NCBI GenBank assembly: GCA_938027595.1
Contig: CALJAK010000002.1
Location: 164,437 to 228,436, forward strand
Length of the DNA: 64,000 nucleotides
From: an uncultured Thermoproteales archaeon
GTDB taxonomy: Archaea; Thermoproteota; Thermoprotei; Thermoproteales; Thermoproteaceae
Direction: 5' to 3'
The notes beneath the pieces were generated by a model. That model did no database searches and was not told the origin of the DNA. It worked only from the letters and a program-made list of their open reading frames with translations. Each line of letters starts with the position of its first letter. Positions within the stretch are counted from its first letter, which is position 1. Position numbers and translations under genes: made by a program. Below, piece by piece: positions 52,582 to 63,196 of the stretch.

Positions 52582-52700
52582 TTCACTCTCATAGTGAGCA
52601 GTAGCTCACTAAACGTCCTCGACGTAGCTCATTGCTCGACGTTTGGCACCAACGTCCTCAACCGAGTCTTCGTTGTCGTTGATTGGCGAAGTGAGATAAG
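52582..52700. other. Non-coding block with hairpin and short repeats
   Basis: No credible gene lies between the Usp promoter and the tRNA. The block holds a perfect hairpin at 52593-52610 (AGTGAGC, loop AGTA, GCTCACT), a repeat AACGTCCTC at 52612-52620 and 52651-52659, a repeat CTCGACGT at 52619 and 52635, and AAACGTC (52611) that can pair with GACGTTT (52638). Two small frames here run into the tRNA and are dismissed. It may encode a structured RNA or be a regulatory element; no C/D box set was found by eye. Confidence 0.4.
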
Positions 52701-52714
52701 TTTTAAGCCAACAG

Positions 52715-52798
52715 CGCCGGGGGTGGGATTTGAACCCACGCCCCCTCGTGGGGACGGGATCTCGAGTCCCGCGCCTTGGGCCGCTCGGCCACCCCGGC
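52715..52798 (-). tRNA. tRNA-Ser(CGA)
   Basis: The 84-nt minus-strand sequence folds as a cloverleaf: acceptor GCCGGGG/CCCCGGC, D arm GCC/GGC, anticodon stem CGGGA/TCCCG with loop CTCGAGA, anticodon CGA at 52764-52762, long variable arm CCCC/GGGG, T arm GTGGG TTCAAAT CCCAC. G at the discriminator position (52715) and the long arm fit serine. CCA is not encoded. No intron is seen. It reads UCG. A TATA-like element lies about 26 nt upstream. Confidence 0.93.
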
Positions 52799-52816
52799 TC
52801 TGCGTCTATGGAGAAG

Positions 52817-52837
52817 TCGATATATAAGTTTTTATAG
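52817..52837. promoter_or_regulatory. Divergent promoters, tRNA-Ser and zinc-ribbon gene
   Basis: Minus-strand TTATATATCG (about 52820-52829) is centred about 26 nt before the tRNA 5' end at 52798. Plus-strand TTTTTATA (about 52829-52836) is centred about 23 nt before ATG 52856. Confidence 0.48.
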
Positions 52838-52855
52838 ATGTGTAATGACGGCTTT

Positions 52856-53053
52856 ATGTCTATCAGAGGTGCGAAGTTACACGGACCAAACCCGCCTTCA
52901 GATAGCACAACAAACTGGGTGTTAGCTCCGCTGGAGAGAGGTATTTACATGGCATGTCCAAACTGCGGAAATGTAACTATAGTGAGGAGTAGTAGAGCGC
53001 GAAAATTGGGCGTTACGTACAAGTGCCCAGAATGCGGCTTCGTGGGGCCGTAA
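52856..53053 (+). CDS. Zinc-ribbon protein (COG2888-like)
   Basis: 65 residues from ATG 52856; the in-frame ATG 52838 gives poorer promoter spacing. The C-terminal half, MACPNCGNVTIVRSSRARKLGVTYKCPECGFVGP-type, is a zinc ribbon with CPNC and CPEC, as in archaeal COG2888 RNA-binding proteins, which stand next to EF-1beta in many archaea as here. The N-terminal 30 residues (IRGAKLHGPNPPSDST) are extra and less typical. Confidence 0.78.
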   Translation: MSIRGAKLHGPNPPSDSTTNWVLAPLERGIYMACPNCGNVTIVRSSRARKLGVTYKCPECGFVGP

Positions 53054-53054
53054 G

Positions 53055-53064
53055 CTTTATATAG
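53055..53064 (+). promoter_or_regulatory. Probable promoter of the EF-1beta gene
   Basis: CTTTATATAG is centred about 24 nt before ATG 53084, overlapping nothing but the end of the preceding gene. Confidence 0.48.
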
Positions 53065-53083
53065 ACAACTCAAAGTGCGGCTC

Positions 53084-53362
53084 ATGTCAGCTGAAGTGGC
53101 GTTGGTTTACAGAGTGCTCCCAAATAGCATAGATGTGAATGTAGATGAGTTAAAGAGCAGAATTACTGAGAGACTATCCCCCAAATATAAAGTAGACAGA
53201 GTGGAAGTGGAGGAGGTGGGGTTTGGAATTAAAGCCTTGAGATTCTACATCAGAATGCCTGAGTCTGACGATTATAGCTCTGACGAGGTGGATGAAATTC
53301 TACAGTCCGTAGAGGGCGTTGGAAATTACGAATTGGAATACTTCAGTAGGATTAGTTTTTAA
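53084..53362 (+). CDS. Elongation factor 1-beta
   Basis: Nucleotide exchange factor for aEF-1alpha, 92 residues. Family motifs seen: [47 protein letters not shown] and the C-terminal [20 protein letters not shown] 53084 fits the promoter; GTG 53075 is another option. Stands between the Zn-ribbon gene and cdc48. Confidence 0.92.
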   Translation: MSAEVALVYRVLPNSIDVNVDELKSRITERLSPKYKVDRVEVEEVGFGIKALRFYIRMPESDDYSSDEVDEILQSVEGVGNYELEYFSRISF

Positions 53363-53364
53363 AC
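53355..53364 (+). promoter_or_regulatory. Probable promoter of cdc48
   Basis: AGTTTTTAAA is centred about 24 nt before GTG 53384 and overlaps the EF-1beta stop. Confidence 0.48.
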
Positions 53365-53383
53365 CAATTCGGGATTTTCTCAC

Positions 53384-55576
53384 GTGAGTGAGTGGATTGA
53401 GTTGAGAGTTTTAGAAAGTAAGGCACGCGATGCGAATCGACCCATAGTTAGGATTGACCCCGACGTCATGGAGAGAGCGGGTATTTCTGTAGGTGACGTG
53501 GTGGAGATATTGGGCAGGAGGCGGACTGCTGCCAAGGTGTGGAGTGGATTGCCGGAGGACCGCGGCAAAGGCGTAGCGAGAATGAATAGCATCATGAGGA
53601 AAAACGCAGACGTGTCGCTGAATGAAACTGTGAAAATTAGGAAAGTAGAACCCAAATACGCCACTTTTGTGAAGTTAGCTCCAGTCTCCATGACCATAGC
53701 TGTCGACCCCAACTTCCTCCAGTATATAAAACAGAGGTTGAGAGAATATGTCGTTGTAGAGGGCGACATGTTGCAGATTTACGTGTTAAGCCAACCACTG
53801 ACTTTCCAAGTGGTACAAACCAAACCCTCCGGCGTAGTGTTGTTAATAACTGAAGACACACAAATCCAAATTTTCGAGAAACCCATCGCCGGAGTGCGAA
53901 TTCCCCACATAACGTGGGAAGATATTGGGGATTTGGAGGAGGCTAAGCAGAAGATTAGGGAGCTTGTGGAGTTGCCTCTGCGCCATCCGGAGCTTTTTAA
54001 GCATTTGGGTATTGAGCCGCCGAAGGGCATTTTGTTGATTGGTCCCCCCGGTACTGGTAAGACGTTGCTTGCTAAGGCTGTGGCTAATGAAGCTAATGCG
54101 TATTTTGTTGCTATAAATGGGCCTGAGATTATGTCTAAGTACTACGGTGAGTCTGAAGCTAGGCTTAGGGAGATTTTTGAGGAGGCTAAGAAGAATGCCC
54201 CGGCCATAATTTTCATTGATGAAATTGACGCCATAGCTCCAAAGAGAGAAGAAGTGACGGGCGAAGTGGAGAAACGCGTAGTAGCTCAATTACTTACACT
54301 AATGGACGGATTACAAGAAAGAGGACAAATAGTAGTAATAGGCGCCACAAACAGACCAGACGCAGTAGACCCAGCATTAAGAAGACCAGGACGATTCGAT
54401 AGAGAGATTTGGATTAATCCGCCAGATATCAAGGGTAGGTTGGAGATTTTGCAAATACACACTAGAAACATGCCTCTAGCGCCGGACGTAGACCTTAAGA
54501 AACTTGCCGAAAGTACGCATGGCTTTTCTGGCGCTGATTTGGCTGCTCTGGCTAGAGAAGCCGCCATGAGTGCTCTGAGGAGAGCTATTCAGAGTGGGTT
54601 AATAGACCTAAATCAACAAAACATCCCGCCGGAGGTGTTGGAGAATATAAAAATAACTATGTCGGACTTTACAAATTCCCTGCGTGAAATCATCCCCTCT
54701 GCGCTTAGAGAGATACATGTGGAAGTACCCACAGTGCGTTGGGACGACGTGGGGGGGTTGGAGGATGCTAAGAAAGAGTTGCGGGAGGCTGTGGAGTGGC
54801 CTCTCAAATATCCCCACGCTTTTAAGAAATTCGGCCTTAGACCCCCGCGGGGCATTCTACTCTTTGGTCCCCCAGGCACTGGTAAGACTCTCTTGGCGAA
54901 AGCTGTAGCTACAGAATCTGGGGCTAACTTCATCGCCATTAGGGGGCCAGAGATATTCTCTAAGTGGGTTGGCGAGTCTGAGAAAATGATTAGGGAGATA
55001 TTTAGAAAAGCACGTATGGCGGCTCCGGCAGTGGTGTTTATCGACGAGATAGATGCTTTAGCTACAGTGAGGGGGGTCGGGGGCGATTCTCTAGTTGGCG
55101 AGCGGGTGGTGGCGCAGCTTTTGACTGAGATGGACGGCATTAGAGCGCTGGGGAGTGTAGTGGTGATTGCAGCCACTAACAGACCTGACTTGATTGACCC
55201 GGCGTTGTTGAGACCCGGCAGGTTTGACCGGATTATTTATGTACCTCCGCCGGACTTCAGAGCTAGAATAGACATATTGCTCATACATACAAAATCAACT
55301 ACGCTAGCTAGAGACGTGGATTTGGAGGAAATCGCTAGAAAGACAGAGGGTTACTCCGGCGCCGATCTCGAGCTGTTGGTGAGAGAAGCCACATTCCTCG
55401 CCTTGCGTGAAGACATACGCGCCGGAGAGGTAGCCATGAGACATTTTGACGAGGCGTTGAAGAAAGTGAAGCCGTCTATAACTCCAGACATGTTGAAGTT
55501 TTACGAGACGTGGCTGGAGAAAGCTAGACAATTCACCACTGCCAAGGCGAAACCAACGCCGCCGTTGTATTTATGA
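53384..55576 (+). CDS. cdc48: Cdc48/VCP (p97)-like AAA ATPase
   Basis: Hexameric unfoldase, 730 residues: N-domain with CDC48 N and CDC48_2 subdomains (to about 180), then D1 (about 180-430) with GPPGTGKT near 220 and [10 protein letters not shown], and D2 (about 450-700) with GPPGTGKT near 494 and VVFIDEID. Both Walker A and B motifs are intact, plus paired arginine fingers. It works with unfolded proteins and the proteasome. GTG start ([11 protein letters not shown]). Codon use changes sharply inside D1 (see findings). Confidence 0.96.
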   Translation: MSEWIELRVLESKARDANRPIVRIDPDVMERAGISVGDVVEILGRRRTAAKVWSGLPEDRGKGVARMNSIMRKNADVSLNETVKIRKVEPKYATFVKLAPVSMTIAVDPNFLQYIKQRLREYVVVEGDMLQIYVLSQPLTFQVVQTKPSGVVLLITEDTQIQIFEKPIAGVRIPHITWEDIGDLEEAKQKIRELVELPLRHPELFKHLGIEPPKGILLIGPPGTGKTLLAKAVANEANAYFVAINGPEIMSKYYGESEARLREIFEEAKKNAPAIIFIDEIDAIAPKREEVTGEVEKRVVAQLLTLMDGLQERGQIVVIGATNRPDAVDPALRRPGRFDREIWINPPDIKGRLEILQIHTRNMPLAPDVDLKKLAESTHGFSGADLAALAREAAMSALRRAIQSGLIDLNQQNIPPEVLENIKITMSDFTNSLREIIPSALREIHVEVPTVRWDDVGGLEDAKKELREAVEWPLKYPHAFKKFGLRPPRGILLFGPPGTGKTLLAKAVATESGANFIAIRGPEIFSKWVGESEKMIREIFRKARMAAPAVVFIDEIDALATVRGVGGDSLVGERVVAQLLTEMDGIRALGSVVVIAATNRPDLIDPALLRPGRFDRIIYVPPPDFRARIDILLIHTKSTTLARDVDLEEIARKTEGYSGADLELLVREATFLALREDIRAGEVAMRHFDEALKKVKPSITPDMLKFYETWLEKARQFTTAKAKPTPPLYL

Positions 55577-55794
55577 TGTTGACTATATTGGGCAACATAA
55601 TTGAGATGTTGTTAAAGAGACAAGAAGTGATCACTAGCGAAGATGTGAAGACGTTACTCAAACGCACTAATATACAAATTTCAGATGTAGAATTAGCAAA
55701 AGCTCTGTTAACTTTGGAAATCTATAAAAAAATCCACGTAAAACGTGTGAAGAGAGAGGGGAGAGACATTTATCAAATCATGAAACGTAAATAA
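55573..55794 (+). CDS. Small winged-helix-like protein after cdc48
   Basis: 73 residues: [69 protein letters not shown], a likely helix-turn-helix plus a basic wing, so a DNA-binding or adaptor protein. Starts at ATG 55573 overlapping the cdc48 stop (ATGA). Tight coupling suggests a cofactor of Cdc48, though this is inference. Family not recognised. Confidence 0.7.
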   Translation: MMLTILGNIIEMLLKRQEVITSEDVKTLLKRTNIQISDVELAKALLTLEIYKKIHVKRVKREGRDIYQIMKRK

Positions 55795-55812
55795 ACAAAC
55801 TCACTGAGATAC

Positions 55813-58711
<2,899 letters not shown>

Positions 58712-58738
58712 GCAAGTGGAGGAGGGTAAATTAAAAAA

Positions 58739-59257
58739 CTATACTCTTAACTCTCTCTCCTTTACAAACTCCACTTTCACATTGGCGCCGGCGATTTGAC
58801 TTATCACCGCCTGCAGTCGCTCTGGCTTGATCGGCAATCTCCTCAACTCTCTAGAGGGTATCTTCACCACAGTCTCCGTAGTGCCGTCTGGGAGCCAAGA
58901 TGTCGATATCGTCAAAAGCCTAGCTGGCGATATGAGTTGCGAAATTACTTCACTCACGCCGCCGTGTTCTACTATCTTGACACTCTTCCCCAGTAGTGAA
59001 GCTAGTTCTTTCTCTAATTGCATAAAAGCGCCACGTGGAATACGCCTGGCGTTTTTCATCAATATCACAACTAAATCATCTACCTCGTACGACTTCACGT
59101 ACTCAACGCCGGAAAGATTTATCTTACGCTCAACTCTCAACAGAGCATCTGAAATTTCCACATCTAGCCACTGGAACTTTCCACTGTCCAGTAGAGACTG
59201 ACACTTTTGACACAACACACGCGTCTTTACGCAGAATTCGCAGAACGGAATTTTCAT
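58739..59257 (-). CDS. NusA-like KH protein with N-terminal zinc finger
   Basis: 172 residues. N-terminal zinc finger CEFCVKTRVLCQKC is followed by a KH-like fold (about 40-170) with KNARRIPRGAFMQLEKELASLLGKSVKIVEHG. This archaeal family is distinct from NusA proper (42914 in this window) and is thought to act with transcription. ATG 59257, 24 nt from a TATA-like element. Stands upstream of aspS, 27 nt apart. Confidence 0.82.
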   Translation of the reverse strand: MKIPFCEFCVKTRVLCQKCQSLLDSGKFQWLDVEISDALLRVERKINLSGVEYVKSYEVDDLVVILMKNARRIPRGAFMQLEKELASLLGKSVKIVEHGGVSEVISQLISPARLLTISTSWLPDGTTETVVKIPSRELRRLPIKPERLQAVISQIAGANVKVEFVKERELRV

Positions 59258-59273
59258 CAACCTCTACAATTTT

Positions 59274-59284
59274 GATATTTAAAA
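59274..59284. promoter_or_regulatory. Shared TATA element, KH gene and COG1031 gene
   Basis: ATATTTAAAAC (GTTTTAAATAT on minus) lies about 22-24 nt from ATG 59257 and about 20 nt from GTG 59299; the plus spacing is a little short. Confidence 0.45.
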
Positions 59285-59298
59285 CTATTGAACATAAC

Positions 59299-60987
59299 GT
59301 GCGCATAGCCATAGTAGACGGTTACACAGACGAGCCGGCTGGCTTCGGCGTACCTCCATATCTAGACGTGTACTCTAGATACATCGCCGGCGCTGTTGCT
59401 TACGCCGGCGGACACCAAGTCAAATACTTCACCATAGATGCGCTTAGAGAACGCAATTCACTCGAGACACTCTCTAAATTCGACATAGTGGTGGTGGTGG
59501 CCGGCGTTACGACTCCCGGTAGATATCTAGGTGGGGTACCCATATCGCTGGAGGAGCTCTTAGACATCGGTCGGCTGGAGGGGCCAGTCAAAATACTGGG
59601 CGGCCCCGTGGCGAAGTTCGGCTACGGCGCCGCCGGCGGCACTACTGCCGTCTCTAGCGGGAAGTTCAAGAGATATTACGACTTGGTGGTCGTAGGCGAT
59701 GTAGATCTAGCGATATATAGAGCGCTCACCGACGGCGTAGAGAGAGTGGACCCCTCTGAAACACACGACAACTTCAAGCTCGTGGACGAGTTTGCGTGGC
59801 GCGGTGCGTACATAGCAGAACAACACCCCAACTACGGCAAGAATCTCATAGTGGAGCTCGAGACTTACAGATCTTGCCCCCGCTACGTCTCTGGCGGATG
59901 TTCCTTCTGCACTACAGTGGCGTACGGCCCGGTGGTCACCAGACCCATAGAGGGGGTGGTGAGGGAGGTGGAGGCTCTCCACAGAGTTGGGGTAGTGCAC
60001 TTCAGAATCGGGAGACAGGCGGATTTCTACAGCTACATGGGACACGACGTGGGTAGATTAGAATTCCCCCGCCCAAACCCCAGCGCCATAGAGAAATTGT
60101 TGTCTGGCGTTAGGAACGCAGCGCCTAGTTTGAAGACACTCCACATAGACAACGTAAACCCGGGGACTGTGGTCACTTGGAGAGAGGAGTCTAGAGAAGT
60201 CACAAAACTCCTCTTGAAATACTGCACCCCCGGCAACGTGGCGGCTCTGGGCGTAGAGACTGCAGACCCGAGAGTAGTCAAAATAAACAACTTGAAGACC
60301 GACGCGGAGCAATCTCTAGAGGCAGTTGAACACTTTTCGAAGTTGGGCTCTACACGTGGCGAAAACGGCATGCCGCAGCTTTTGGCAGGAATAAACTTCG
60401 TCATGGGGCTCCCCGGAGAGACAGCAGAGACGTACAGACTCAACGTCGAATTTCTCAAGGAGATACTGCAGAGGGGGTTGTTGGTGAGGAGAGTGAACAT
60501 TAGGCAAGTGTTGATATTCCCCACGTCGCGGTTGTGGCCCCGCGGCGGGAAGCTCGTCAAGAGGTTGAAAGAACACAAGTGGAGATTTCAACAATTTAAG
60601 AAATGGGTGAGGGAAAACTTCGACAGAGAAATGCTCAAACGCATAGTCCCACGCGGCGTGGTGCTTAGAGATGTATACACAGAGAGGCATTACTACTCCG
60701 GCACTTACGCCAGACAAGTGGGGTCTTACCCAATCTTGACTTACATCCCCGCCAGGGTTGAACTCGGCAAATTCATCAACGTGGTGGTAGTGGACCACGG
60801 CGCTAGGAGCGTTTTGGCTCTGCCACACCCAATAGATGTAAATAAATCAAGCAAGAGAATATTGAAGTACGTGCCGGGTCTTAAGAATAAAGTGGATTTA
60901 TTAATCGGCGGGAGACCCTTCAAGACAATTGAAGAATTAAAACAAAAAATTGGGGAGGGAGAATACCTCAACTACGTCTCTCTCTAA
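59299..60987 (+). CDS. Radical SAM protein of COG1031 with helix-hairpin-helix end
   Basis: 562 residues from GTG 59299, chosen by promoter spacing; the open frame extends upstream to 59035 across the opposite-strand gene and is not used. An N-terminal Rossmann-like part (AIVDGYTDEPAGFGVPPYLDVYSRY) is followed by the cluster motif CPRYVSGGCSFC, an unusual CX7CX2C spacing. GLETADPRVVKINNLKT-like sequence and FVMGLPGETAETY follow. The end (RILKYVPGLKNKVDLLIGGRPFKTIEELKQKIG) is a helix-hairpin-helix, so nucleic acid is a likely target. Reaction unknown. Confidence 0.85.
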   Translation: MRIAIVDGYTDEPAGFGVPPYLDVYSRYIAGAVAYAGGHQVKYFTIDALRERNSLETLSKFDIVVVVAGVTTPGRYLGGVPISLEELLDIGRLEGPVKILGGPVAKFGYGAAGGTTAVSSGKFKRYYDLVVVGDVDLAIYRALTDGVERVDPSETHDNFKLVDEFAWRGAYIAEQHPNYGKNLIVELETYRSCPRYVSGGCSFCTTVAYGPVVTRPIEGVVREVEALHRVGVVHFRIGRQADFYSYMGHDVGRLEFPRPNPSAIEKLLSGVRNAAPSLKTLHIDNVNPGTVVTWREESREVTKLLLKYCTPGNVAALGVETADPRVVKINNLKTDAEQSLEAVEHFSKLGSTRGENGMPQLLAGINFVMGLPGETAETYRLNVEFLKEILQRGLLVRRVNIRQVLIFPTSRLWPRGGKLVKRLKEHKWRFQQFKKWVRENFDREMLKRIVPRGVVLRDVYTERHYYSGTYARQVGSYPILTYIPARVELGKFINVVVVDHGARSVLALPHPIDVNKSSKRILKYVPGLKNKVDLLIGGRPFKTIEELKQKIGEGEYLNYVSL

Positions 60988-61162
60988 GTCTATACACCAC
61001 ATATAGCGTAAATGCGGCGAATAAAATAGCTACAACTAGAAATAAATCCACTATGTAAACACCCACACGGAGTTCGGGAGTTCTGACTCCAGCTATAGTG
61101 AGATATAGGAAATACAACGCGACTCCAAGCGAAAAACCGCTGTATACATACAACAGCTTCAT
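60968..61162 (-). CDS. Small two-helix membrane protein
   Basis: 64 residues, two predicted helices: LLYVYSGFSLGVALYFLYLTIAG and VGVYIVDLFLVVAILFAAFTLYVVYRL, with a basic tail. ATG 61162 has a TATA-like element (GTATAAATAG, 61181-61190 on the minus strand) about 24 nt upstream, inside the end of pth2. Function unknown. Confidence 0.65.
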   Translation of the reverse strand: MKLLYVYSGFSLGVALYFLYLTIAGVRTPELRVGVYIVDLFLVVAILFAAFTLYVVYRLRERRS

Positions 61163-61180
61163 ACGTCACAATTCCCACCA

Positions 61181-61537
61181 CTATTTATACAATTTTAAAC
61201 TCCCAGTAACTGCATCCACAAGCTCATCCGGCGCCGGTCCCACACAAAGCGCAGTGTGCGTCCCCGGCGGCAGCTCTGTGAGGCCGGCATCTGTTACCAC
61301 CTCAGCTGGCAAACCGAGCGATTCAGCTTTTCTCAAAAGAGCGTAGAGCTGATCCACCCCCTCCACCCCCAGCACTATTTTCTTCTGACCTTCCTCTAGC
61401 CACTGCTCTAACCACATTTTCCACTTGCCACCTCTAGACGCTTTCAAAACGCACAGAACCACCCCGTGTCCCACTTGCGCCGCCGCTTTGCCGCAAGACA
61501 TCTTCAAATCATTTCTCACAACAATCGACATCTTCAC
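61181..61537 (-). CDS. pth2: Peptidyl-tRNA hydrolase 2
   Basis: Releases tRNA from peptidyl-tRNA lost by ribosomes; archaeal/eukaryotic Pth2 fold. The 118 residues start [30 protein letters not shown], and include [61 protein letters not shown] 61537 fits a TATA-like element about 23 nt upstream; ATG 61531 is also possible. Real neighbour genes stop here on the left of an untidy region. Confidence 0.94.
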   Translation of the reverse strand: MKMSIVVRNDLKMSCGKAAAQVGHGVVLCVLKASRGGKWKMWLEQWLEEGQKKIVLGVEGVDQLYALLRKAESLGLPAEVVTDAGLTELPPGTHTALCVGPAPDELVDAVTGSLKLYK

Positions 61538-61553
61538 GAGAATAAAACATTCG

Positions 61554-61565
61554 TATTTTATAGAT
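61554..61565 (-). promoter_or_regulatory. Probable promoter of pth2
   Basis: On the minus strand CTATAAAATACG is centred about 22-23 nt before GTG 61537. The plus-strand reading (CGTATTTTATAG) could also drive transcription rightward into the remnant region. Confidence 0.45.
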
Positions 61566-61706
61566 TATGGGGAAAGTACAATTCTATTGCGCTGGCTTAT
61601 GTACAGAACGTGGAGATCTCTAGCGTAAATCTAACTGTTTCAGACATAGACGCGCCGGTAGTAGTTGTAGATAAGTTCGCCACTTAACTACACCCAATTA
61701 CGGGAG
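61566..61706. other. Apparent non-coding stretch with a short open frame
   Basis: No complete gene was seen. The plus-strand frame ending at 61687 closes with NVEISSVNLTVSDIDAPVVVVDKFAT and then stops; it has no convincing start after the promoter and its upstream part runs antisense through pth2. Together with the interrupted frame that begins at 61707 it may be part of a decayed gene. Confidence 0.35.
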
Positions 61707-62018
61707 GTGAAGGCAAGAGAGATTTGTAATAATCTCTATATAATTGAGTGGGATAAGGGAGCGACAGAGTTGTAGAGCTCTGCGAAGTTTACAAAAAGCG
61801 AATTCTCCATACATGAAGTCTATATATGTAAAACAATACTCGAATCGCCGCCAAGAGAATTCTCTGCAAAAATACATGATTTCGCTGGCAGGAAATCGCC
61901 GCTACCAACATTACTAATGAAAAGTTATATTCAGAGAAGATCTGAAGACACATTGTATGTAAGTCCTGTCTTTATGCGTTATGTGGCGTGGTTCGCCGCA
62001 GTACGCCACAGTGGTTAG
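61707..62018 (+). pseudogene. Interrupted reading frame (possible decayed gene)
   Basis: From GTG 61707 (GGGAG just upstream) the frame reads VKAREICNNLYIIEWDKGATEL, meets TAG at 61773, then runs open for another 80 codons: SSAKFTKSEFSIHEVYICK, then a stretch containing FAGRKSPLP and LYVSPVFMRYVAWFAAVRHSG, ending with TAG at 62016. An 80-codon open stretch right after an in-frame stop, with protein-like composition, suggests a gene broken by a nonsense change. Family not recognised. It overlaps the end of the broken Nudix gene by 4 nt. Chance cannot be excluded. Confidence 0.4.
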
Positions 62019-62475
62019 ATGTGGCAACCACTACAGTTATCCATCTTAGAGGGCGTTTCTGTTAGTTTTTCAATTTCCACAATTTTTCTCCACGCTTTTA
62101 GTAACACTGTCTTAGCCTCGTCTCTAATTAACGCCAGTGCCTTGTCTCTAGTAACCCAGAGATATTTGTCGTGTTCGCTTGATAGAGTTACTTCTTTTTC
62201 TTCGCTTTTTGCGAGGAAGTACACAATTTCTCTGTAGTACGTCTTTCCCCTTGTTGAGAATTTGTATCGAATTTCTTCACGGAAATTCGGCACTAGCTCC
62301 ACTCTCAAGCCCGTTTCTTCGAAAACTTCTCTCAAGGCGGCGCCTCCTCCACCTCGCCGGGTTTTATAAACCCATGTGGGAAATCCCAACCAAATTTGCC
62401 GTGTAAGAGTAGGCAGAAAATTTTCCCGTTGTTTATTCGGTATATCACTACGCCGGCGGCGCGGCGATATTTCAC
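62015..62475 (-). pseudogene. Nudix hydrolase gene with a one-base frameshift
   Basis: Nudix proteins hydrolyse nucleoside diphosphate-linked compounds such as Ap4A. From GTG 62475 one frame reads VKYRRAAGVVIYRINNGKIF, then GWDFPHGFIKPGEVEEA, and hits TGA at 62334. A second frame continues AALREVFEETGLRVELVPNFREEI to the end, about 100 residues. Between the GE and REVFEETG halves of the Nudix box there are 20 nt, where 21 would restore GX5EX7REUXEEXGU exactly. So one base is missing, near 62335-62355. It may be a real mutation, a sequencing error or, less likely, recoding. Confidence 0.85.
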
Positions 62476-62476
62476 A

Positions 62477-63088
62477 TTAGACTCTTTGCAGCTTTAAACC
62501 ATATGGACAGAAGTAATCCACGCCCACTTCTTTGTACAGAGCGGACAATACTCCGAACATTATTATTGGTTTACCCATTTCCTTCGCTTTTTTCACTAAG
62601 TCTAGAATTTCTTCGCGACTCAAAAAGCCGGATGCTATCACGACAGACTTGACGTGTTTGAGACCACTGTATATGTTTGAAATGTCTACAAAGTCGTGTG
62701 GATATAATCTCTTTTCCATGTCTGCCACATACCCTTGTGTAAATGAGAAGATCAAATCGGCTAACTTGTTGTTAAACCCAACCAACAACACCGGCCCTCC
62801 GTACTTAGCCAATACGTACTCAACTAGCTTTCTGCGGCATCTCTCGGCGTATTTCTCGCCACAAACTCTCAACTTCCCGATGCCCAGCTCGCTCTGGCGT
62901 TTCAACACATCGACGCAAATTTTGAGGACTTGATGTCTCGCTGCTTCTTCCAAGCTGTATGCTCCAGCTTCGACGTGTTGGTCTAGTGGCACGTCTGCGC
63001 AAATCTCGCCGATACAGCATCGTGTGAGTACTTGTCCTTCACACGTATCTACACCGTATCGCCGGAGTGGTGTAACTATAAGCGACAC
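62477..63088 (-). CDS. DUF364-like Rossmann protein
   Basis: 203 residues, weakly recognised. The second half (KYGGPVLLVGFNNKLADLIFSF, VVIASGFLSREEILDLVKKAKEMGKPIIMFGVLSALYKEVGVDYFCPYG) resembles the Rossmann part of DUF364, proteins thought to bind metals. The first half has two Cys pairs (CEGQVLTRCCIGEIC). GTG 63088 is about 23 nt from a TATA-like element. The broken Nudix gene begins 1 nt after its stop, so the two probably shared a message. Confidence 0.6.
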   Translation of the reverse strand: MSLIVTPLRRYGVDTCEGQVLTRCCIGEICADVPLDQHVEAGAYSLEEAARHQVLKICVDVLKRQSELGIGKLRVCGEKYAERCRRKLVEYVLAKYGGPVLLVGFNNKLADLIFSFTQGYVADMEKRLYPHDFVDISNIYSGLKHVKSVVIASGFLSREEILDLVKKAKEMGKPIIMFGVLSALYKEVGVDYFCPYGLKLQRV

Positions 63089-63105
63089 GGAAATTTTTGG
63101 AAATG

Positions 63106-63116
63106 TAATTAAATAT
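63106..63116 (-). promoter_or_regulatory. Probable promoter of the DUF364-like gene
   Basis: ATATTTAATTA on the minus strand is centred about 23 nt before GTG 63088. It faces the sdhA promoter in a 108-bp gap. Confidence 0.48.
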
Positions 63117-63131
63117 CTGTTCTCCCGGAAC

Positions 63132-63192
63132 TTATATAAATATAATTTTAGACTACTGTCGAAAGATAATGTAAATAGAGGATTGTGGAGAG
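63132..63192 (+). promoter_or_regulatory. Promoter, leader and Shine-Dalgarno of sdhA
   Basis: TTATATAAAT at 63132-63141 is too far (about 60 nt) from ATG 63197 for a leaderless start, predicting a leader of roughly 35 nt that begins near 63160. GTGGAGAG (63185-63192), with GGAG 6 nt before the ATG, is a good ribosome-binding site. This differs from most genes in the window. Confidence 0.45.
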
Positions 63193-63196
63193 ATGT

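Noticed and set aside
52715..52798. tRNA-Leu(GAG) as an alternative reading
   Set aside because: Placing U33 correctly gives anticodon CGA, and the discriminator base is G, as in archaeal tRNA-Ser; Leu would need A.
52594..52827. Plus-strand open frame of 77 codons across the tRNA
   Set aside because: It runs through the tRNA-Ser gene in antisense and has no promoter spacing or motif.
52609..52908. Minus-strand open frame of 99 codons across the tRNA
   Set aside because: It contains the whole tRNA sequence and starts inside the zinc-ribbon gene region; tRNA sequence is often open by chance.
59035..59298. Upstream extension of the COG1031 gene
   Set aside because: It would be antisense to the KH gene for 220 nt, with sequence of random character; the promoter element fits GTG 59299.
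61466..61687. Plus-strand open frame of 73 codons near pth2
   Set aside because: Its first half is antisense to pth2; only the last 30 codons lie in free sequence, and I keep them only as part of a possible remnant.
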